A stretch of 64,000 bases of DNA. Origin: an uncultured Oscillospiraceae bacterium (lineage in GTDB: Bacteria > Bacillota > Clostridia > Oscillospirales > Ruminococcaceae). Shown piece by piece: positions 14,619 through 22,983 of the stretch. The DNA lies in assembly GCA_910588145.1 (NCBI GenBank), contig CAJUPO010000007.1:1-64000 (forward strand), written 5' to 3'. Made by a program: the position numbers and the translations under genes. A model generated the notes under the pieces. That model searched no databases, was not told where the DNA came from, and worked only from the letters and a program-made list of their open reading frames with translations. The first letter of the stretch is position 1, and every line of letters starts with the position of its first letter.

Positions 14619-15635
14619 TTATTTATACTGATAAAGAGCAACATTTTCGAATCCGTCAAGCAGGCTGTCAAGACGTTTAAATGCCTGTACTGTTCCCCTT
14701 GCAACACAGCCCATGGGATCGTTGGCAATATTGCACTTTACTCCCAAAGTACGGTTGATAAGCTTGTCAAGACCGCCTAATAATGCTCCGCCGCCGGTAA
14801 GAATGATTCCGTTCTCATAAATATCTCCTACCAGTTCGGGGGGAGTATCCTCAAGAAGCGACCTGATAGCCTCAACAATTTCAAATACTTCATCTTCCAC
14901 AGCGTCAAACACTTCAAGTTCACTAATAGTAACAGTTTCCGGAAGTCCCTTCAAAAGACTTCTTCCGCCGATATTCATTTTAACATCATCATTAGGATCA
15001 TAAAGATTCGTCATTTCTTTTTTTATCATTTCAGCGGTACGATCGCCAATCAGAATTTTATGACGTTTCTGCATATATCTTACTATCGCCTGATCAATAA
15101 TATTACCGGCTGTTTTGATAGAACGTGAGGTTACAACGCCATTCATTGACACAACTGCCACATCAGTAGTTCCTCCTCCGATGTCTACTACAAGATGTCC
15201 CCTTGCCTTAGACATATTAACACCTGCTCCCAGTATAGCAGCAATAGGTTCCTGTATTAGATAAACCTTTCTTGAACCGGCATTCATAGCAGCTTCAACT
15301 ACTGCACGGCTTTCAACATCCGTTATAAAGGAGGGAACGCATATAACGATCCTCGGCTTAAAAAGCCTGTGTCCGCTTGCTTTCCTTACAAATTCCCTAA
15401 TCAGGCATTGAGTCATCTCATCATCTGAAATTACTCCGCATGAAAGCGGACGGATAACTGATATGTATTCCGGTGCCTTTCCAAGCATTTTAAAAGCTTT
15501 TCTGCCAACCGCTATAATTTCATTTGTCCGCTTATTAACGGCTATAACGGACGGTTCATTTATTACAATACCCTTACCGCTAACCGCCATTACAATATTC
15601 GCAGTACCAAGATCAATTCCGATATCCTGTGCCAT
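14619..15635 (-). CDS. MreB/Mbl-family actin-like cell-shape protein
   Basis: A 338-residue bacterial actin that polymerises under the membrane and guides lateral wall synthesis. Phosphate 1 motif DIGIDLGTANI at the N-terminus, phosphate 2 VVDIGGGTTDVAVV near residue 155, adenosine motif GIILTGGGALLGGLD near 280, all in order and at full length. It is the third gene of an apparent recD2-comF-mreB run, one base after comF, away from mreCD, which suggests an Mbl or MreBH-type paralogue rather than the main mreB. Which paralogue cannot be decided here. Confidence 0.9.
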   Translation of the reverse strand: MAQDIGIDLGTANIVMAVSGKGIVINEPSVIAVNKRTNEIIAVGRKAFKMLGKAPEYISVIRPLSCGVISDDEMTQCLIREFVRKASGHRLFKPRIVICVPSFITDVESRAVVEAAMNAGSRKVYLIQEPIAAILGAGVNMSKARGHLVVDIGGGTTDVAVVSMNGVVTSRSIKTAGNIIDQAIVRYMQKRHKILIGDRTAEMIKKEMTNLYDPNDDVKMNIGGRSLLKGLPETVTISELEVFDAVEDEVFEIVEAIRSLLEDTPPELVGDIYENGIILTGGGALLGGLDKLINRTLGVKCNIANDPMGCVARGTVQAFKRLDSLLDGFENVALYQYK

Positions 15636-15636
15636 T

Positions 15637-16308
15637 TTAATTCATTCCTTTTTCAAGTTTTGTTGTCGTTCCCGCAGCAACATAAACTTCTGCTGCACCT
15701 TTGGCTTTCAGCAGTTCAGTGCATTTTTCAGCCGTACTGCCTGTTGTAATAACATCATCGCAGAGAATTATTTTCATACCGTCCAGCTTACAGTTATTTA
15801 TGCCAAAGGATGAAACATTTAGTTTTCTCTGTTCTCTGGTCAGAACATGCTGCTGCGCAGATTTATTTTTATATAAAATTTTATTATCTGTTTTTATACC
15901 TGTAACCATAGAAATTTCTTCTGCTATCACCTGCGCCTGATTATATCCTCTCTCCCTCCGTTTTTCAGCGGACATAGGAACAGGGACGATCAAATCTGCC
16001 TGACAAATCATTTTATCATTCATGACAGCATATCCAAGAATTTCTCCCAGGAAACAGCCAAACGATTTCTGTCCGTTCTTAAGCGACAGTACACCAATCC
16101 GTGCTTTTCCGTTATAAAGAAATGCGGCAATAACTCTTGAAAATCCGCAGTCCTTGTATGTCAATAGCTCAAGCTCTGCTCCATCTGCCGGTTCCAGTTC
16201 GTGAATACACGAACCGCATACATATTGGTCCCATTCAATAAAATCACCGCAAATTGGACAAATGTTCGGATAAACAAGATCAGCTATAAACCTGTATATT
16301 TTATTCAT
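15637..16308 (-). CDS. comF: ComF-family phosphoribosyltransferase-like protein
   Basis: A 223-residue ComF protein, needed in competent bacteria for uptake of single-stranded DNA. N-terminal zinc finger CPIC...CGSC (residues 17-34), then a phosphoribosyltransferase fold: LIVPVPMSAEKRRERGYNQA near residue 110 and the PRPP loop IILCDDVITTGSTAEKC near 185. The start overlaps the recD2 stop by 8 bases, so the two are translationally linked. Confidence 0.9.
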   Translation of the reverse strand: MNKIYRFIADLVYPNICPICGDFIEWDQYVCGSCIHELEPADGAELELLTYKDCGFSRVIAAFLYNGKARIGVLSLKNGQKSFGCFLGEILGYAVMNDKMICQADLIVPVPMSAEKRRERGYNQAQVIAEEISMVTGIKTDNKILYKNKSAQQHVLTREQRKLNVSSFGINNCKLDGMKIILCDDVITTGSTAEKCTELLKAKGAAEVYVAAGTTTKLEKGMN

Positions 16309-18511
16309 TATGTTTCATTTCGTCTCTCAGCATTGCTGTCAAACACGTATATCTGTTTGTACGCTTATTATTTACGACCATTTTTTCGACAATGCTTTCA
16401 TCCCCCACTATTATAAGGAGTTTCCGGGCTCTTGTCACCGCAGTATACAGAAGATTACGGTAATAAAGCTTATCAAAGCCGCCAAGAAGAGGAATGATTA
16501 CCGCCTCAAATTCACTGCCCTGACTCTTATGAACGGTAACGGCATAAGCAAGCTCAAGCTGATCCATCATTTCAAAGGTATAAGCGGCTGTCCGACCGTC
16601 AAAAGAAATCACTGCTTCCATTTTAGATCGGTTTATGCTGAGAATTTTACCAATGTCACCGTTATAAATTCCAGCGCCCTGTTCCCCGTCCTTAGACCAT
16701 ACAATATCGTAATTATTTCTTGTCTGCATAACCTTATCGCCCTCACGAAAAGTATAGATTACAGACTTAACCTCCTTTTTAACAAGGGATTTGGGATTAA
16801 GCTGTCCCTGAAGCATTTTGTTCAGTTCTATTACACCCAAAATTCCTTTTCTTGACGGAGAAATTATCTGTATATCATCAAGAGGAGAATACTTATATGC
16901 CTTTGGAAGTCTTGTTTTATTCAAATCTGCAATAAGATTCATTGCAAGCTCGGGATTAGTGCGTCTGAAAAAGAAAAAGTCATTGTTTTTCTGATTCAAA
17001 TCCGGCATTTCTCCCTGCATAATTTTATGTGCATTAGTTACGATACAGCTTTGCTCTGCTTGTCTGAATATTTCTTTCAGCTCTATAACAGGAATGCATT
17101 TGCTGTCAATCAGGCTTTTTAAAAGATTGCCTGCCCCGACAGACGGAAGCTGGTCGCTGTCCCCTACCATGATAAGACGGCAGTTCAGCTTTAACGCCCT
17201 CAGAAGACACTCAAAAAGAAGAATATCTACCATTGACATTTCGTCCACCACAACCACATCACATTCAAGGGGATTAGTTTCATTATGTTTAAACTTAAGC
17301 CTTCCTCCTGCGTCAAATTCCACTTCAAGAAGTCTATGTATCGTTTTTGCTTCCCTTTGCGTAAGGTCTGACATTCTCTTTGCCGCACGTCCCGTTGGAG
17401 CTGCAAGCATAACCTCCTCGCCTTTCTTTTCGTAAAGGGAAATAATAGCGTTAAGCGTAGTTGTCTTACCGGTGCCGGGACCGCCTGTCATTATCATAAT
17501 GCCTCTGGAAAGAGCAGTAGTTATAGCCTTGCGCTGAAGTGACTCATATTTAATTGCGTTTTGCTCTTCCTCCATATCAATAAGACTTTCATAGTCATAA
17601 TCGTCCGGACTTGAAAATGCCTGCATTACGCTTATTCTTCCGGCTATATAGCTCTCTGCGCAATAGTAATCAGAAAGATATACAAAACCTCTGTCATTTT
17701 TAAGATACTCGAATATAAGCTGTTCTTCAAGCTGTTCATTGTAAACGTCATAAAAAGCGGATCCGCCTACTTCAAGACATCTGCACGCAAGGCTTTCAAA
17801 TCTGTCAAGAGGAAGACACGAGTGTCCGGCACGGGCGTTTTCCTCCAGCAGATACCTAAATCCCGCACCAATTCTCTTATGCGAATCGGCTGGTATTTTC
17901 ATAGACTTTGCTATTTCTTCGGCTTTTCTGAATGGAAGCCCTACCGCTGCATTACAAAGACAGTAAGGATTACTTTTAATAAGAGAAATAGCGTCATGCC
18001 CCCACTGCTGATATGCTTTCATAGCAAAGCCAGACTTAACCCCATACTCCGACAGATAAATCATAAGATGTCTAAGGTTGAATATCTTTTGAACCTCCTG
18101 AGCGATGCTGTCGCACTTTTTCGGAGATATTCCCTTAATCTCAAGAAGTCTTTCAGGTTCCTTTTCCATTATCTCCAGGGTCTGACTGCCGAACACATCG
18201 ACGATTTTTTTTGCAAGTGCAGGACCAATCCCCTTTATCGCTCCGGAAGAAAGATACTTACAAATATTTATAGATGTATTGGGAAGCTTGCGTTCGCAGT
18301 ATTCAGCCTTGAACTGTGTTCCGAATTTAGGATGTGTAACATAATTTCCCTCAAGAACAAGCATTTCTCCGCTTTCAACATCGCCCAGCTCGCCGACAGC
18401 CGTAATCAGGTCACCGCCGGCGTCAAGATCAAGAACTGTATATCCGTTATTTTCGTTTCTGTAAAGTACACTTTCCACGGTTCCTTCCAGTTTCAAAAGT
18501 TCAAGATCCAC
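16301..18511 (-). CDS. recD2: RecD2 DNA helicase (SF1B)
   Basis: A RecD-like 5'-3' helicase that works without RecBC and helps with fork repair. N-terminal OB/helix-hairpin-helix part (GAIKGIGPALAKKIV, LLEIKGISPKK), Walker A TGGPGTGKTTT near residue 345, Walker B VVVVDEMSMVD, motif III GDSDQLPSVGAG, and motif VI VTVHKSQGSEF near 680. I choose GTG 18511 because GGAGG lies seven bases upstream on the - strand; the frame extends 14 codons further to 18553 with no ribosome binding site. Length 736 fits RecD2. Confidence 0.92.
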   Translation of the reverse strand: MDLELLKLEGTVESVLYRNENNGYTVLDLDAGGDLITAVGELGDVESGEMLVLEGNYVTHPKFGTQFKAEYCERKLPNTSINICKYLSSGAIKGIGPALAKKIVDVFGSQTLEIMEKEPERLLEIKGISPKKCDSIAQEVQKIFNLRHLMIYLSEYGVKSGFAMKAYQQWGHDAISLIKSNPYCLCNAAVGLPFRKAEEIAKSMKIPADSHKRIGAGFRYLLEENARAGHSCLPLDRFESLACRCLEVGGSAFYDVYNEQLEEQLIFEYLKNDRGFVYLSDYYCAESYIAGRISVMQAFSSPDDYDYESLIDMEEEQNAIKYESLQRKAITTALSRGIMIMTGGPGTGKTTTLNAIISLYEKKGEEVMLAAPTGRAAKRMSDLTQREAKTIHRLLEVEFDAGGRLKFKHNETNPLECDVVVVDEMSMVDILLFECLLRALKLNCRLIMVGDSDQLPSVGAGNLLKSLIDSKCIPVIELKEIFRQAEQSCIVTNAHKIMQGEMPDLNQKNNDFFFFRRTNPELAMNLIADLNKTRLPKAYKYSPLDDIQIISPSRKGILGVIELNKMLQGQLNPKSLVKKEVKSVIYTFREGDKVMQTRNNYDIVWSKDGEQGAGIYNGDIGKILSINRSKMEAVISFDGRTAAYTFEMMDQLELAYAVTVHKSQGSEFEAVIIPLLGGFDKLYYRNLLYTAVTRARKLLIIVGDESIVEKMVVNNKRTNRYTCLTAMLRDEMKHNE

Positions 18512-18544
18512 TTTACATCCTCCAATTTTTAATGTCACTTTTTT

Positions 18545-18573
18545 ATTATACAATTTTTCGTCAAAAAATGCAA
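18545..18573 (-). promoter_or_regulatory. recD2 promoter
   Basis: On the - strand TTGCAT (18568-18573), 17-base spacer, TATAAT (18545-18550), 35 bases before the GTG start. Confidence 0.65.
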
Positions 18574-18930
18574 TTACTTTCCCCGGTTTTTTTGAAGCTG
18601 AAGTAAAATATTTTTAAGTTCACTGCCCACGCAAAGTTCAAATCCTGAATTTCTGCCGCAAAATGTACTGCAGCATTCATAAAGCTCTTCGTTTTCTTCG
18701 TCGCAGACCAGCACTACCGTTCCGATATGACCGTCGTTATTCCAGCTAAGCTGCTTCTGCAAGTTTTCAAGTTTGGTTTGAGCGTCATCGTCAGGCGTAA
18801 TTATTACTACCGGATTAAGTAAGACTGATTCCTCTCCGCTGTTGATAAAAAGACGTGTAATTATACTTATTCCCTCAATTACAAGCATAACCGATACAAG
18901 AAGAATCACAGTCACAACAGTTTCATGCAT
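18574..18930 (-). CDS. Small membrane protein of unknown function
   Basis: A 118-residue protein with one membrane segment (residues 4-22, TVVTVILLVSVMLVIEGIS) and a cytoplasmic domain with VVIITPDDDAQTKLENLQ, GTVVLVCDEENEELYE and CCSTFCG. Start at ATG 18930 chosen because GGAGG stands eight bases upstream; a longer frame reaches 18975 without one. The domain alternates strands and helices like a small Rossmann-type or glycosyltransferase-like half domain, but I cannot name it. It lies just upstream of recD2. Confidence 0.55.
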   Translation of the reverse strand: MHETVVTVILLVSVMLVIEGISIITRLFINSGEESVLLNPVVIITPDDDAQTKLENLQKQLSWNNDGHIGTVVLVCDEENEELYECCSTFCGRNSGFELCVGSELKNILLQLQKNRGK

Positions 18931-18997
18931 AAAAGTTTCCTCCCGATTCACAATTATACTATATATAATATGCACTCATAAAAAATTCGTTACCGCC

Positions 18998-19026
18998 TTG
19001 ACATATAAAGGCATATGTGTTATTCT
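18998..19026 (+). promoter_or_regulatory. Promoter of the 56-residue gene
   Basis: TTGACA 18998-19003, 17-base spacer, TATTCT 19021-19026, then AGGTGATT before the ATG at 19060. Confidence 0.65.
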
Positions 19027-19059
19027 TAACTCAGTATAAAAAGAACAGGTGATTTATCA

Positions 19060-19230
19060 ATGGGACCTTATGAATATAGAATAATAAAAATTGAAGGCGA
19101 ATACGCCACCTTGGAAAGAACAGACGATAATAATTCCGATACAGTCTTTATAGCGCTTTCTCTTCTTCCTCCAGACTGCGACATAGGTACTCAGCTTAAG
19201 TGGGAAAATCTCGAATATACTATTATATAG
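19060..19230 (+). CDS. Small DUF3006-like protein (56 aa)
   Basis: A short gene: ATG 19060, AGGTGA nine bases upstream, stop 19228-19230. The protein reads MGPYEYRIIKIEGEYATLER, then TVFIALSLLPPDCDIGTQLK and ends WENLEYTII. The pattern 'r-I-e-G-e-A-L ... lp..LLP.d.. G..L' is that of DUF3006 proteins, small beta-barrel proteins often encoded beside RecD2, MBL-fold or ComEC-type genes. Opposite-strand reading is a shadow. Confidence 0.65.
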   Translation: MGPYEYRIIKIEGEYATLERTDDNNSDTVFIALSLLPPDCDIGTQLKWENLEYTII

Positions 19231-19326
19231 TATATAAATAACGGTTTTACAAAAATATGTATAATTATTTCTACTTGATGCCATGTTTTTTGTAAAATGT
19301 GGCAATCAAAAAAAACTAAAAGAATC

Positions 19327-19355
19327 TTGACAAATAAGACAATAAATGATATTAT
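19327..19355 (+). promoter_or_regulatory. Promoter of the dockerin gene
   Basis: TTGACA 19327-19332, 17-base spacer, TATTAT 19350-19355; ATATGGAGGATTAAACTATG follows with an ideal ribosome binding site. Confidence 0.75.
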
Positions 19356-19388
19356 AATAACATAAACATAAATATGGAGGATTAAACT

Positions 19389-20231
19389 ATGAAAAACACT
19401 TTTAAGAAAGCATTAGCTGGAATCAGCGCAGTTGCTATGCTTGCTGCTGCTATGCCTGTTGCCAGCGCATTTGCTGAAGAAACAACATCACCATTTGTTA
19501 CAAAGTCTGTCGGCGACGGTCTTGTAGTTATTACAGATTACACAGATACAGAAGCTGAAAAGGTTGTAATTCCAAGCACAATCGATGACGCTACTGTTGT
19601 AGGCGTTGACGCATTTGCTTTCGGCCTTTGCGGAGACCTCGCAACAATCGTTGTTCCTGAAACACTTCAGGCTGATTACATCGACAACAACGCTTTCATG
19701 ACATTCCCTATGATTGAAAAGTATGTTCTTCCAAGCGATGTTAACACAGTAGAAGGTCTTCTTAAATATTATGCTGAATTAGCAGGTGTTACATACAGTG
19801 ACGATATGCTCACAAAGTTCATGAGCCACATTAAGGACGTTGAAATTCCTAACGGAACAACAATGAGCGGTCTTTCTATCCTTATCGGCCGTGATATTGA
19901 AAATCTTGGTTTCTCTGAAGCTAACATAAAGAATTTCAATATGTACACAAACCTTATCCCTTATGACCTCATTACTCTTGAAGGTCCTGCTGATACAGAC
20001 GCACAGGCTTACGCTGCTAAGAAGAATACTCTTAAGTATGTTGTAACATCCGGTTACCAGGTTGGTGACGTTAACATGAGCGGTGAAGTTGACGTATTCG
20101 ACGCTATCGCTATTGCTCAGTACAGCGTTAACAAGAGAGAACTTACTGACGAACAGCTTGTTCTTGCTGATGTAAACGGTGACGGCAGAGTAGACGTATT
20201 CGATGCTATCGCTATTGCAAAATCTCTCTAA
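19389..20231 (+). CDS. Secreted dockerin protein with BspA-like repeats
   Basis: A 280-residue exported protein. Residues 1-29 are a classical signal peptide (KKALAGISAVAMLAAAMPVA, cleavage near AFA-EE). Residues 40-150 hold imperfect leucine-rich-type strands (KVVIPSTIDDATVVGVDAFA, TIVVPETL, NNAFMTFPMIEKYVLP) of the BspA sort. The C-terminus (225-280) is a type I dockerin: two calcium repeats, DVNMSGEVDVFDAIAIAQ and DVNGDGRVDVFDAIAIAK. No catalytic domain is seen, so it may be a structural or binding part docked on a scaffoldin. Codon use is strongly biased (TCT, ACA, CTT), suggesting high expression. Confidence 0.85.
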   Translation: MKNTFKKALAGISAVAMLAAAMPVASAFAEETTSPFVTKSVGDGLVVITDYTDTEAEKVVIPSTIDDATVVGVDAFAFGLCGDLATIVVPETLQADYIDNNAFMTFPMIEKYVLPSDVNTVEGLLKYYAELAGVTYSDDMLTKFMSHIKDVEIPNGTTMSGLSILIGRDIENLGFSEANIKNFNMYTNLIPYDLITLEGPADTDAQAYAAKKNTLKYVVTSGYQVGDVNMSGEVDVFDAIAIAQYSVNKRELTDEQLVLADVNGDGRVDVFDAIAIAKSL

Positions 20232-20244
20232 TTTTGATAAATTA

Positions 20245-20271
20245 AAGCGGACTTAATAAGTCCGCTTTTTT
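20245..20271 (+). terminator. Terminator of the dockerin gene
   Basis: AAGCGGACTT ATA AAGTCCGCTT-type hairpin with T-run. Confidence 0.9.
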
Positions 20272-20279
20272 GTATCATT

Positions 20280-20309
20280 AAAACCGCAAGTCATTGACTT
20301 GCGGTTTTT
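20280..20309 (-). terminator. Terminator of ptsH-ptsI
   Basis: AAAACCGCAAGTCA / TGACTTGCGGTTTT hairpin, functional from the - strand and possibly both. Confidence 0.85.
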
Positions 20310-20319
20310 CATTTATACT

Positions 20320-21960
20320 TTATTTATTTTTCGATAAATCAATATTTCGTACTGTATCACGAAGCTTTAGAATATATCCCGGCGAAACAGAAAGCTCGTC
20401 AATTCCTATTCGCAGAAAAGTTTCGGTAAGCTCCGTATCTGCCGCAAGCTCTCCGCATATTCCAATCCATGCCCCGTTTTTATGAGCATTCACAGCAGAC
20501 ATTTCAATCAAACGCAGTACAGCCTCATGATGCGTATCACAAAATTCTTCAACCCTCGGATTCTGCCGGTCACAAGCAAGTGTATACTGTATAAGGTCAT
20601 TAGTACCAACACTGAAAAAATCTACCATAGGCGCAAGCCTGTCGCTTATTATTGCCGCCGCGGGAGTTTCAATCATTATACCTATTTCAACTTCATCTGA
20701 ATAATCAACCCCATGGGACTTGAGGTCATTTTTTACATTCCCGCAAATTTCAAGTATTTTATTAAGTTCTGAAACACTTGTAATCATAGGAAACATAATT
20801 CCAAGATTTCCGTAAACCGACGCTCTGTAAAGCGCCTTAAGCTGAACAGCAAATATTTCCGGACGGTCTATACAAATTCTGATTGCCCTGTACCCCAACG
20901 CCGGATTTTCCTCTTTATCCAGATTAAAATAATCAACCTGTTTGTCGGCTCCTATATCAAGAGTTCGTATAATAACCTTTTTTCCGCCCATACTTTCAAG
21001 AACACGCTTATAAACTGTAAACTGCTGTTCTTCAGTCGGATAATCACTGTTTTCAAGATAAAGAAACTCACTGCGGAAGAGTCCTATTCCCCCTGCGTCA
21101 TTTAGCAGAACAGAACCAATACTGTCAATACCTCCGATATTAGCGTATATATTCACCTTTCTACCATCAAGGGTAATGTTTTCCTTTCCCCTAAGCTTTT
21201 GAAGAAGCGCTTTCTTTTCGTGGTCTTCCCACTTTTTAGCCTTCAGCCTGTCCAGAACATCACTGTCAGGATTAACAAATACTTCCCCTGTATACCCGTC
21301 AACTGCAACAATATCTCCGTTTCTGACAGATTCCAGAAACTTTCCGCCAACGCCTATTACAGCCGCTATATTCATATTACGGGCAAGGATTGCCGTATGA
21401 GAATTTTGTGATCCATAAGCAGTGACAAAGGCAATAACCTTTTCCTTGTCAAGTGATACAGTTTCGCTCGGTGCAAGATCATCAGCACAAATAACAGCAT
21501 CGTCATGTACTGATCCTTCTGTAATTACACTGTCTGAAAGGCAGGAAATTATTCTGTTGGAAATATCTCTTACATCGTCGGCTCTTGCCTGCATATAGGC
21601 GTCGTCCATGGATCTAAACATTTTAGCAAAATTGTCCGATGTCAGGGCTACTGCATATTCTGCATTTACAAGCTGATTCTCGATTATATTGACAATTGAT
21701 TCATTATAATCATCATCTTCGATCATCATCATATGAATCTCAAAAATCTGAGCATTAGTTTCCCCTACTTCTTTCAAAGCCTTTTCATGGATCTGCTTTA
21801 ACTGCCGTATAGCAATGGCTTCCGCCTCTTTAATACGATTTTTTTCAAATTCGGGGTCTGTAATATGAATGCGGCGAACCTGAGCCTCCTGCCTGTTAAA
21901 AACGGAGATTCTGCCTATGGCAACAGCGCCGTATACGCCTTTTCCCTTGAATTTAATCAT
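20320..21960 (-). CDS. ptsI: Phosphoenolpyruvate-protein phosphotransferase (enzyme I)
   Basis: Enzyme I takes phosphate from PEP and passes it to HPr. The 546-residue protein has the active His at 188 in SHTAILA, the PEP-binding GIGLFRSEFLYL, the EI signature GIMIETPAA and SVGTNDLIQYTLACDR, and the C-terminal active-site GICGELAAD. The usual GGRTSH before the active His is GSQNSH here, a small departure. It follows ptsH by 18 bases with ribosome binding site GGAG. No sugar-specific EII genes are in the window. Confidence 0.95.
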   Translation of the reverse strand: MIKFKGKGVYGAVAIGRISVFNRQEAQVRRIHITDPEFEKNRIKEAEAIAIRQLKQIHEKALKEVGETNAQIFEIHMMMIEDDDYNESIVNIIENQLVNAEYAVALTSDNFAKMFRSMDDAYMQARADDVRDISNRIISCLSDSVITEGSVHDDAVICADDLAPSETVSLDKEKVIAFVTAYGSQNSHTAILARNMNIAAVIGVGGKFLESVRNGDIVAVDGYTGEVFVNPDSDVLDRLKAKKWEDHEKKALLQKLRGKENITLDGRKVNIYANIGGIDSIGSVLLNDAGGIGLFRSEFLYLENSDYPTEEQQFTVYKRVLESMGGKKVIIRTLDIGADKQVDYFNLDKEENPALGYRAIRICIDRPEIFAVQLKALYRASVYGNLGIMFPMITSVSELNKILEICGNVKNDLKSHGVDYSDEVEIGIMIETPAAAIISDRLAPMVDFFSVGTNDLIQYTLACDRQNPRVEEFCDTHHEAVLRLIEMSAVNAHKNGAWIGICGELAADTELTETFLRIGIDELSVSPGYILKLRDTVRNIDLSKNK

Positions 21961-21978
21961 TTCGCCGCTCCTTTATTT

Positions 21979-22236
21979 TTAAAGATTAGTTTTAAAAAAC
22001 TCTTCCATTTTTTCTGCTGCCTGTTCTTCATCACTTCCGCTGATTTTAACAGTTACCGTATCTCCGCACTTTATTCCCATGCCCATTACTGCCATTAGTT
22101 TTGCAGCATTTGCACTTTTATCAGTCTTTTCTATAATGACTTCACTTTCGTATTTTTTTGCTTCCTTAGCCAGAATACCTGCCGGTCTTGCATGGATTCC
22201 TACGGGGTCAGTAATTGTATAAGTAAATGTTATCAT
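21979..22236 (-). CDS. ptsH: HPr phosphocarrier protein with Lys at position 46
   Basis: An 85-residue HPr. ATG 22236 is chosen because AAGGA lies seven bases upstream and this start puts the phosphorylated His exactly at position 15 (GIHARPAG). In Firmicutes HPr the HPr kinase target is Ser46 in the segment NLKSIMGVM; here the segment reads NAAKLMAVM with Lys at 46. So sugar-transport phosphorylation at His15 is expected, but the Ser46-P/CcpA branch of catabolite control is not possible through this protein. The pair ptsH-ptsI forms an operon. Confidence 0.9.
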   Translation of the reverse strand: MITFTYTITDPVGIHARPAGILAKEAKKYESEVIIEKTDKSANAAKLMAVMGMGIKCGDTVTVKISGSDEEQAAEKMEEFFKTNL

Positions 22237-22260
22237 TTTATCTTCCTTTCTTTTTTTCAC

Positions 22261-22404
22261 TAAAATACAAAAATATTTTATGCAATTTTCATTATATTAT
22301 ACTAAAAAAACGTCATGAATTATGCAAATTACCTTTTTAATTGTTAACAATATATGAATAATAAAAATTTATTATGAATAAATTGTATTTATTTTAAAAT
22401 TCTA
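22261..22404. other. AT-rich intergenic region between ptsH and a secreted-protein gene
   Basis: About 80% AT with TATAAT-like hexamers on both strands that should include the ptsH promoter (a TATAAT on the - strand near 22291-22296), but no -35 at the proper distance stands out. Confidence 0.3.
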
Positions 22405-22433
22405 TTGTAAAATTATAAATCTTATGGTAATAT
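22405..22433 (+). promoter_or_regulatory. Promoter of the small secreted-protein gene
   Basis: TTGTAA 22405-22410, 17-base spacer, TAATAT 22428-22433. Confidence 0.55.
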
Positions 22434-22440
22434 TTAGTTA

Positions 22441-22452
22441 TCGTAATTACGA
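22441..22452. promoter_or_regulatory. 12-bp perfect palindrome at the expected transcription start
   Basis: TCGTAATTACGA spans about +1 of the promoter at 22405-22433, the usual place for a repressor operator. No regulator is identified. Confidence 0.35.
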
Positions 22453-22482
22453 AATTAATAAAATAATGAAAGGACTATTTCT

Positions 22483-22872
22483 ATGAAAAAAATGTTTAAG
22501 AAAATTGTTGCTTCTGTTATGGCAGTTTCTACGCTGTCAGTGGGAACAATCGGAATGAATGTTAATGCGTATGGAGGTACAGGTACATTCACTGTTAATG
22601 GCGTATCAGTAACAAAATCTATTGACGCATATAAGAGCAGTGCCTCAGCTTATACCGAATGTACCTCTCAAAAATGTTCATTTGTATATATTTCATTAAC
22701 TTGTGATTATTCTTCCACAGGCTCAACAAATGATTATTTCAGCGCAACAAGAGGCAAGGTTAGAGTTAGTTTGGCATCTGATTCCGGCAAATCATTTAGT
22801 AAAGCAAAATCATATCATTCAGCATCAGTAAGCGGAGTAACTGGCGACAGTAGCATGTCCGTAAATGTTTAA
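22483..22872 (+). CDS. Small secreted protein of unknown function
   Basis: A 129-residue protein with a signal peptide (KKMFKKIVASVMAVSTLSVG, cleavage near VNA-YG) and a mature part of about 100 residues rich in Ser, Thr and Tyr with two Cys (YTECTSQKCSF) that could form a disulfide. Beta-rich, low in charge, ends SVNV. AAAGGA lies eight bases before the ATG. It precedes two lipoprotein genes and an ABC transporter, with its own promoter. No family recognised. Confidence 0.6.
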   Translation: MKKMFKKIVASVMAVSTLSVGTIGMNVNAYGGTGTFTVNGVSVTKSIDAYKSSASAYTECTSQKCSFVYISLTCDYSSTGSTNDYFSATRGKVRVSLASDSGKSFSKAKSYHSASVSGVTGDSSMSVNV

Positions 22873-22983
22873 TAATCTTATACTTGTTCTATTAAAACCT
22901 TAATGTAATAATTATTGGGGAACGACTTTGAATATAATCATGTTGTTTCCCAATATACTATAATAAAAAGGGAGGTATATTAA

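Noticed and set aside
19057..19305. An 82-residue - strand frame
   Set aside because: The + strand gene 19060-19230 has a promoter, ribosome binding site and a DUF3006-like protein; the - strand frame is its shadow.
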